Shown here: one piece after another, positions 5,460 to 9,890 of the stretch | Numbering within the stretch: position 1 is the first letter of the stretch | Layout of the letters: every line of letters begins with the position of its first letter | Assembly (NCBI GenBank): GCA_964435775.1 | Contig: CAYTAP010000134.1 | Coordinates: forward strand, 1 to 9,890 | Length of the DNA: 9,890 nt | Direction: 5' to 3' | Source of the DNA: CAYTAP01 sp964435775 | GTDB taxonomy: Bacteria; Planctomycetota; Phycisphaerae; Tepidisphaerales; Tepidisphaeraceae | Notes under the pieces: generated by a model | What the model was told of the DNA's origin: nothing | Databases searched by the model: none | What the model saw: only the letters and a program-made list of their open reading frames with translations | Position numbers and translations under genes: made by a program

Positions 5460-6557
5460 TTATGCGCGCTGCATGAAGTCGATGAACCGCATCCAGTCAT
5501 ATTCAACGAGATCGTGCGCGCCGATGCGGATGTGATGGCCGATGGAGGTGTCGTGGCGCGGGGATTCCGGCGGCGGGAGCGGGCCGGAGAGACCTTGGTT
5601 GCCGAAAAGCGCCCATGCCGGTGTGGCGGCGACGGCACCGGCCCATTCGGCGGCGGGGTCGGCCCAGGTGTCCTCGGTGGCGCTGGCGACATAAAGCCGT
5701 CGCGGCGCGACACATGCCAGGAGCATGTGCTGATCGACTGGCAATTCCTCTTCGCGCCCCGCGTACTTGAAATAGTCTTGGGAGAACCAGTAGGGGAACA
5801 CCTTGGTGATGTGATCAATCCGTTCACCGGCCTTGCCGCGAGTGATCGCGGCCCCACTGCAGCCGGAATCGTTGCTGATCGTGAGGCCGATCCGCTCGTC
5901 ATTGGCGCCCGCCCAGAGCGCGGTCTTGCCGCCGCGCGAGTGTCCGACGACGCCGATGCGGCCGGGGTCGATGTCGGGTTCGGTGAGAAGAAAATCGACC
6001 ACGCGCGAAAACCCCCAAGCCCACGCCGCAAGCTTGCCCCAGGCCTGGGGAGGGCGGCCGGTGGGATAAGCGATTTTGTCGATCGCGCCCTGCAGGCCGC
6101 CGGCGAAACCATCGTCGCGATCGGGGGCGACGTCATCAAACGCGAACGCCGCGGTGGCAACCCCGCGCTCGATGATCGACTCAACCGGCCAGAAGGTCGA
6201 ACGATTTCCGCGGGTGGGATCAATGTGCTCACGTCCTCGATTGCAGCCCAGGATGATCGCCGGCGTAGCGCCTTGCCGCCGATTGGGAATGAACAGCGAC
6301 ACGTTCATCTCCGCGCTGGCGTCGGGCATGGCGATGGCGATCCGCTTGAGCGTCGCCGCGCCATCCAACGCGCGGGCGTTGGTCTCGATGATGGAGGTGC
6401 GCAGAGGTACGGAGAGCGCCGCCGGCGGGGTTTGGCCGTAAATGATGGCGGCGAGTTGATCAAGCAGTTCAAGCCGCCGGCGACGCCATTGGACGATGGT
6501 CGTGACGCGCGAACCATTTTGAAAGGTCAGCAGAGACGGGAGCGAAGGTGATTGCAT
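5460..6557 (-). CDS. CE15-like alpha/beta hydrolase (glucuronoyl esterase / acetylxylan esterase family)
   Basis: This 365-residue alpha/beta hydrolase has the nucleophile elbow GHSRGGKTALWAG with Ser207. It continues into ERIGLTISNDSGCSGAAITR (221-240), then FPYWFSQDYFKY, LPVDQHMLLACVAPRRLYVASATEDTWADP (272-301), and the catalytic-His region GHHIRIGAHD (His348). This order matches bacterial carbohydrate esterase family 15 and proteins often labelled acetylxylan esterase. CE15 enzymes cut the ester between lignin alcohols and 4-O-methyl-glucuronate on xylan. The acid residue is probably Glu295 or Asp300. The substrate is inferred from family only. I see no signal peptide at the ATG start 6557, although CE15 enzymes are commonly exported; the protein is either cytoplasmic or starts elsewhere. 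No good Shine-Dalgarno precedes it. It lies 165 bp downstream of ilvD on the same strand. A -10-like TATAAA sits at 6601-6596 with no matching -35. Confidence 0.85.
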   Translation of the reverse strand: MQSPSLPSLLTFQNGSRVTTIVQWRRRRLELLDQLAAIIYGQTPPAALSVPLRTSIIETNARALDGAATLKRIAIAMPDASAEMNVSLFIPNRRQGATPAIILGCNRGREHIDPTRGNRSTFWPVESIIERGVATAAFAFDDVAPDRDDGFAGGLQGAIDKIAYPTGRPPQAWGKLAAWAWGFSRVVDFLLTEPDIDPGRIGVVGHSRGGKTALWAGANDERIGLTISNDSGCSGAAITRGKAGERIDHITKVFPYWFSQDYFKYAGREEELPVDQHMLLACVAPRRLYVASATEDTWADPAAEWAGAVAATPAWALFGNQGLSGPLPPPESPRHDTSIGHHIRIGAHDLVEYDWMRFIDFMQRA

Positions 6558-6641
6558 ATAAAGCTTTCGTAATACATGCGTTGGCGCGGTGTGATTTTAT
6601 ACCGAGCCTATCCTCATCGGACGGGAAGACCCCCTCCCCTG

Positions 6642-6671
6642 CCCTCCCCCGTTGGGTACAACGGGAGAGGG
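6642..6671. repeat. Hairpin-forming repeat between ilvD and the esterase
   Basis: The arms at 6642-6654 and 6659-6671 pair at 12 of 13 positions (one A:C mismatch) around the loop GGTA; the core reads CCCGTTG-GGTA-CAACGGG. It lies 52-81 bp beyond the ilvD stop. No T-run follows on the minus strand, so it is more likely a dispersed palindromic repeat or an mRNA-stabilising stem than an intrinsic terminator. Confidence 0.65.
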
Positions 6672-6722
6672 AGATGGAATCATGGAGATGGTGCCCTGCC
6701 GACAGACACACGCGGATGACGG

Positions 6723-8486
6723 TCACTCATCCGTCACACATCCCAGCGACGCGCTGGCAACGGTCTTGATGTATTTGTGCAAGGTGCCGCGACGGGCCTT
6801 GTAGGGGGGACGCTGCCAGTCGGCGCGGCGGCGCTCGAGCTCGGCGGGTCCGACGGCCATGTTGATTTCGCTTGACTCCGAGTCGATCGTCACGCTGTCG
6901 CCGGTTTGCACCAGGGCGATGTTGCCCCCTTCGATCGCCTCGGGCGTGACATGCCCGATGATGAAGCCGTGCGAGCCGCCGGAGAATCGCCCGTCGGTGA
7001 TCAGCGCGACATCATGGAGAAAGCCCGCGCCGGCGAGGGCGCTCGTCGGCGTGAGCATTTCGGGCATGCCCGGGCCTCCCTTGGGGCCTTCGTAGCGGAT
7101 GATGATCACATCGCCGCGCTGGATTTCGCCTTGCTCCAGGCCGTGAAGCATGTCCTCCTCGGAATCGTACACACGGGCCGGGCCGGTGAAGCGGATTCCT
7201 TCCTTGCCGGTGATCTTGCCCACGCATCCCTCGGGGGCAAGGTTGCCGCGCATGATGCGGATGTGGCCGTCTGCCTTGATTGGGTTTTTGAAGGAATGAA
7301 CGATCGACTGGCGCTTCGGTCCGTCGCCGAAGGGTTCGAGCGACGGAAGGTCGGCGACGTTTTCCTCGAGCGTCTTGCCGGTGATCGTTTTCTGAGAGCC
7401 GTCGATCAATCCCTTTTCGATCAGCAGCTTGATGACGGCGGGGATGCCGCCGATCTTGTGCAGATCCTCCATGACATACTTGCCCGATGGTTTGAAGTCG
7501 CTGAGCAGCGGCGTGTCATCGCTGACATGCTGCCAGTCATCAATCGACAGTTCGATCTCGAAGGCGCGGGCCATGGCGATCGAGTGAAGGACGGCGTTGG
7601 TCGAGCCGCCAAGCACCATCGTCAGGCGCATCGCGTTGATGAAGCTCTGGCGGGTGACGATGTCACTGGGCTTGAGGTCCCATTCGAGCAGTTGCCGCGC
7701 CATTTCACCAGCGCGGAAACACTCGGCGTGCTTGTCCGGGTCCTCCGCCGGCGTACAGGCGGAATACGGCAGGGACAAGCCCATGCACTCGATGAAGGAC
7801 GCCATTGTGTTGGCGGTGTACATCCCCCCGCAGGCGCCGGCTCCGGGGCAGGCGTGACGAATGATCGTCTGCCGCTCGGCCTCGGTGATCGAGTTGCCCA
7901 GGGCCTGGCCGTACGCCTGGAAGGCGGAGACAACGTCGAGCTTTTCCTCGGTGCCGCGAATCTTGGCGCACCCGGCGCGAATGGTGCCGCCATAGACCAT
8001 GAGCGACGGCCGATCCAGCCGCGCCATCGCGATGACGCAGCCGGGCATGTTCTTGTCGCAGCCGGGAATGGTGACCAGCGCATCATACCACTGGGCGGCC
8101 ATGATGGTTTCAATCGAATCGGCGATCAGGTCGCGCGACTGGAGCGAATAGCTCATCCCGTCGGTGCCCATCGAGATGCCGTCGCTGACGCCGATTGTGT
8201 TAAATCGCATCCCGATGCAACCGGAGGCGACAACGCCTTCCTTCACCTTGTCGCCAAGAAGGCCAAGGTGCATGTTGCAGGGGTTTCCCTCATACCAGAC
8301 GCTGGCGATGCCGACCTGCGGCTTGTTCAAATCCGAGGGGAGCAGGCCGGTCGCCATGAGCATCGCCTGGCTGGCGCCCTGGCTGTGCGGCTGGGTGATG
8401 CGGGAGGAATATTTATTCAGTTGGGTCGCGGGCGACGACACGTTGGAGGGTCGGGTTGGGGTCAGGGTGGCCGAACTGCTGGACAT
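6723..8486 (-). CDS. ilvD: Dihydroxy-acid dehydratase
   Basis: This 587-residue enzyme dehydrates 2,3-dihydroxy-isovalerate and 2,3-dihydroxy-3-methylvalerate to the 2-keto acids in valine, isoleucine and leucine synthesis. The iron-sulfur cluster cysteines are in place: Cys70 in NPCNMHL, Cys143 in PGCDKNMPGC and Cys219 in GACGGMYTANTMA. Family blocks VLGGSTNAVLH (291-301), RGNLAPEGCVGKITG (413-427) and YEGPKGGPGMPEML follow, then ITDGRFSGGSHG (496-507) with the likely catalytic Ser502. The ATG at 8486 was chosen because GGAG lies 5 nt upstream and the protein then begins with a short Ser/Thr-rich tail before NKYSSRITQPHSQGASQAML. The open frame continues upstream to 8726, but that extension translates repeat DNA and overlaps recX. 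The usual IlvD length is about 560-615 residues, so the gene looks intact. It is divergent from recX and followed on the same strand by the esterase, which is not an obvious pathway partner. Confidence 0.96.
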   Translation of the reverse strand: MSSSSATLTPTRPSNVSSPATQLNKYSSRITQPHSQGASQAMLMATGLLPSDLNKPQVGIASVWYEGNPCNMHLGLLGDKVKEGVVASGCIGMRFNTIGVSDGISMGTDGMSYSLQSRDLIADSIETIMAAQWYDALVTIPGCDKNMPGCVIAMARLDRPSLMVYGGTIRAGCAKIRGTEEKLDVVSAFQAYGQALGNSITEAERQTIIRHACPGAGACGGMYTANTMASFIECMGLSLPYSACTPAEDPDKHAECFRAGEMARQLLEWDLKPSDIVTRQSFINAMRLTMVLGGSTNAVLHSIAMARAFEIELSIDDWQHVSDDTPLLSDFKPSGKYVMEDLHKIGGIPAVIKLLIEKGLIDGSQKTITGKTLEENVADLPSLEPFGDGPKRQSIVHSFKNPIKADGHIRIMRGNLAPEGCVGKITGKEGIRFTGPARVYDSEEDMLHGLEQGEIQRGDVIIIRYEGPKGGPGMPEMLTPTSALAGAGFLHDVALITDGRFSGGSHGFIIGHVTPEAIEGGNIALVQTGDSVTIDSESSEINMAVGPAELERRRADWQRPPYKARRGTLHKYIKTVASASLGCVTDE

Positions 8487-8550
8487 GGGGACTCCATGAA
8501 AAAACTGGCCGCGATCTGCCCGCGCGGCAACGGGAAAACGAATATTGGCA

Positions 8551-8579
8551 ATGATAGCAGCGCGAGCGGCAATCGTCAT
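8551..8579 (-). promoter_or_regulatory. Putative sigma-70-type promoter for ilvD
   Basis: On the minus strand, ATGACG (8579-8574, four of six matches to TTGACA) is followed after 17 bp by TATCAT (8556-8551, five of six matches to TATAAT). The -10 box lies about 65 nt upstream of the ilvD ATG, giving a leader of roughly 55-60 nt. No attenuator or leader peptide rich in branched-chain codons is evident in it. Confidence 0.4.
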
Positions 8580-8602
8580 GTGGACAAGAAGGTGGGAATT
8601 GT

Positions 8603-8622
8603 GGATTTTCGATTTTTGATTG
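8603..8622. repeat. Dispersed 20-bp AT-rich repeat
   Basis: GGATTTTCGATTTTTGATTG is an exact reverse complement of bases 766-785 near gdhA. It lies in the ilvD-recX divergent spacer. Confidence 0.85.
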
Positions 8623-8628
8623 AAGCAT

Positions 8629-8680
8629 TGGAGGGCGACGGTCCCCCGCCGCCGCGGCGTCGCGGGAGCGACGCCCTCCA
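8629..8680. repeat. 52-bp GC-rich inverted-repeat element in the ilvD-recX spacer
   Basis: The ends TGGAGGGCG (8629-8637) and CGCCCTCCA (8672-8680) are a perfect 9-bp inverted repeat. The right half also forms its own 7-bp hairpin, GCGTCGC-GGGA-GCGACGC (8657-8674). It ends 14 bp before the recX start codon, so it lies in the probable recX leader and could influence its translation. No T-run follows. It resembles the elements at 898-980 and 9368-9424 in general style but not in sequence. Confidence 0.7.
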
Positions 8681-8694
8681 GATAAGATGAGCGT

Positions 8695-9330
8695 ATGCCC
8701 ACGATTACTGCGATCAAAGAGACCAAACGGCGGGCGGGACATCGACGGGTTTACCTCGACGGCGCTTTTGCATTTAGTTGCCACATCAACGTCATTGCGC
8801 GCTTCGGGCTGCGCGAAGGGCGCGAGCTGACGGCCGAGCGGGTGGCGGAGATCGAGCAGGGGGAGATTCGCCAGCAATGCTTTGACAAGGCGATGCGGCA
8901 ACTCGAGACGAGGTTGCACTCGCGCGCCGAATTGCGGACCAAGCTGAAACGCCACGAGTTCACCGAAGCGATCATCGACGATGTGCTGAACGACTTGCAG
9001 CGCATGGGGTATGTGGATGATGCGCGATTCGCCGAAACGCTGGCGGCGAGCGCGGCCGAGCACAAGCACCACGGCCGACGAAGGGCGTACATGGAACTCA
9101 TGAAAAAGGGGATCGACCGAACGACGGCCGATCGGGCGCTGGAGCGTGTCTATGAAACGCACGATTCGCTGGCGACGGCGCGAGAGCTTGCGCTGAAGCG
9201 CGCACCATCCCTGGCGCGGTTTGATCGACAAACGGCGCATCGACGCATGGCGGGGATGCTCCTGCGGCGTGGGTATGATTACGACACGATCCGACCGATC
9301 CTGGATGAGGTTTTGGGGTACAGCGAGTAA
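8695..9330 (+). CDS. recX: RecX-family regulatory protein
   Basis: This 211-residue, Arg- and Ala-rich cytoplasmic protein matches the RecX family of RecA modulators, which bind RecA filaments and usually restrain recombinase and co-protease activity. The N-terminus has a beta-type segment (RRVYLDGAFAFSC) and the linker REGRELTAERVAEIE. The three-helix repeats follow: AMRQLETRLHSRAELRTKLKRHEF (about 64-87), then the hallmark VLNDLQRMGYVDDARFAE (about 96-113), then ELMKKGI (about 133-139). A final repeat ends in GYDYDTIRPILDEVL. Typical RecX proteins are 150-270 residues, so it looks complete. The ATG at 8695 is the first good start; a modest purine stretch (AAGATGAG) precedes it. recA is not visible. 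The gene is divergent from ilvD and convergent with rplL. Confidence 0.88.
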   Translation: MPTITAIKETKRRAGHRRVYLDGAFAFSCHINVIARFGLREGRELTAERVAEIEQGEIRQQCFDKAMRQLETRLHSRAELRTKLKRHEFTEAIIDDVLNDLQRMGYVDDARFAETLAASAAEHKHHGRRRAYMELMKKGIDRTTADRALERVYETHDSLATARELALKRAPSLARFDRQTAHRRMAGMLLRRGYDYDTIRPILDEVLGYSE

Positions 9331-9367
9331 ATGTGCGACAGATGGACACCGGCGCGATGAGTAAAAA

Positions 9368-9424
9368 GTAGGGGCGGCTTCAGCCGCCGCGCCCAGAAAC
9401 CTCGGCGGCTGAAGCCGCCCCTAC
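9368..9424. repeat. 57-bp inverted-repeat element with 22-bp perfect arms
   Basis: Bases 9368-9389 are an exact reverse complement of 9403-9424, leaving a 13-nt loop. Each arm is also a short palindrome, GGCGGC-TTCA-GCCGCC on the left and GGCGGC-TGAA-GCCGCC on the right. The outer ends GTAGGG and CCCTAC are identical to those of the element at 898-980. It lies 37 bp past the recX stop. No T-run follows on the plus strand, so it is more likely a mobile palindromic repeat than a terminator, although the stem is strong enough to protect a 3' end. Confidence 0.8.
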
Positions 9425-9474
9425 GAAAGTGTATCGCGTCCAAATGCCTTTTGCCCCCCGTGGGGCGGAGGACG

Positions 9475-9518
9475 AAAAAGGCCGGGATGATCGTGCGGAT
9501 CATCCCGGCCGGGGTTTT
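9475..9518 (-). terminator. Intrinsic terminator after rplL, possibly bidirectional
   Basis: A perfect 13-bp stem (9480-9492 with 9498-9510, core GGCCGGGATGATC) has a 5-nt loop. On the minus strand the stem is followed at once by five Ts (plus-strand As at 9475-9479), the classic rho-independent form, 47 bp beyond the rplL stop. On the plus strand GGGG and then TTTT (9515-9518) follow, so it may also stop transcripts from recX. Confidence 0.85.
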
Positions 9519-9556
9519 CGAGCTTCGGACACAGCAGGTGTGTTCGAAGAAAGAAA

Positions 9557-9889
9557 TTACTTGAGCTCGACGGTGCCGCCCTGCTCTTCGATTTCCTTCT
9601 TGAGCTTCTCGGCCTCTTCCTTGGGAAGATTTTCCTTGACCGTCTTGGGGGCGCCTTCGACGAGGTCCTTGGCTTCCTTGAGACCCAGTCCGGTGGCCGA
9701 GCGGACGACCTTGATGACCTGGATCTTCTTGTCGCCGGCCGTTTTGAGGACGACGTCGAAGTTGGTCTTGGCCGCCTCGGGTTCGGCCGCGCCGCCCGCC
9801 GCGCCACCCGCGGCGATCACAACTGCGCCGCCGGCCGCAGCCTCGATGCCGTGTGCGGCCTTGAGGTAGTCAGCGAGTGCGACCGCCGG
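9557..9889 (-). CDS. rplL: Ribosomal protein L7/L12 (bL12), C-terminal part (cut by window end)
   Basis: The frame is open from the window edge to the TAA at 9557, giving about 110 residues. The visible start, AVALADYLKAAHGIEAAA, is the end of the N-terminal dimerisation domain. An Ala/Gly-rich hinge follows (AGGAAGGAAEPEAA). The conserved C-terminal domain comes next: TNFDVVLKTAGDKKIQVIKV, then VRSATGLGLKEAKDLVEGAPK and the terminal GGTVELK. This domain recruits translation GTPases (EF-Tu, EF-G) at the ribosomal stalk. Roughly 20-25 N-terminal residues are missing. The usual partner rplJ would lie upstream, beyond the window. A strong terminator follows, so rplL is the last gene of its operon. 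The GTG at 9820 is an internal Val codon, not the start. Confidence 0.96.
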   Translation of the reverse strand, partial: PAVALADYLKAAHGIEAAAGGAVVIAAGGAAGGAAEPEAAKTNFDVVLKTAGDKKIQVIKVVRSATGLGLKEAKDLVEGAPKTVKENLPKEEAEKLKKEIEEQGGTVELK

Positions 9890-9890
9890 C

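Noticed and set aside
5346..6551. A 401-residue plus-strand frame opposite the esterase
   Set aside because: The minus-strand frame carries a complete alpha/beta hydrolase with GHSRGG and GAHD motifs. The plus frame shows no recognisable domain.
6906..8690. A 594-residue open frame on the plus strand opposite ilvD
   Set aside because: It is the antisense shadow of a clear IlvD gene. Its translation is low-complexity (many His, Asp, Gly, Arg) and matches no family. Long antisense frames are common in GC-rich coding DNA.
8487..8726. An 80-residue N-terminal extension of IlvD
   Set aside because: The extension translates the dispersed repeat and the GC-rich inverted repeat and overlaps the recX start. 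The ATG at 8486 has a good GGAG site, and the family begins there.

Overview
The window is about 60% or more G+C. It reads as a chromosomal stretch of ordinary metabolic and housekeeping genes, most likely from a planctomycete (Planctomycetota, perhaps Phycisphaerae-like). The signs are a type II pseudopilin-like protein with a C-terminal H-X9-DG-type end, an expanded family in that phylum; a bacterial CE15-type esterase; and intergenic spaces full of short palindromic and simple-sequence repeats. The phylum is inferred; no rRNA gene or other marker here settles it.

Layout, left to right. (1) The C-terminal half of an NADP-type glutamate dehydrogenase (+, cut by the window edge). (2) A 373-bp repeat-rich gap: a heptamer array, AT-rich oligomer repeats, an imperfect palindrome and an 83-bp inverted-repeat element. 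(3) A monofunctional haem catalase (-). (4) A 543-bp gap of lower G+C with no convincing gene but one promoter-like sequence. (5) A pseudopilin-like protein (+), then a secreted protein of unknown function (+). (6) A CE15-like alpha/beta hydrolase and, upstream of it on the same strand, dihydroxy-acid dehydratase IlvD (both -). (7) A RecX-family protein (+), divergent from ilvD. (8) A spacer with a large palindromic element and a strong terminator-like hairpin. (9) The C-terminal part of ribosomal protein L7/L12 (-, cut by the window edge), convergent with recX.

The genes do not form one pathway. Glutamate dehydrogenase (nitrogen assimilation) and IlvD (branched-chain amino acids) are core anabolism, catalase is oxidative defence, RecX modulates RecA, and L7/L12 belongs to the ribosomal stalk. 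The pseudopilin-like protein and the secreted protein are co-oriented and may both act in the envelope. The esterase may act on plant glucuronoxylan or related polymers.

I found no CRISPR array, transposase, toxin-antitoxin pair, tRNA or rRNA, and no convincing new defence or biosynthetic system. The least explained material is the secreted protein at 4127-5299 and the intergenic repeats. Two of the repeat elements (898-980 and 9368-9424) share a design: outer inverted ends beginning GTAGGG, with each arm itself a palindrome.
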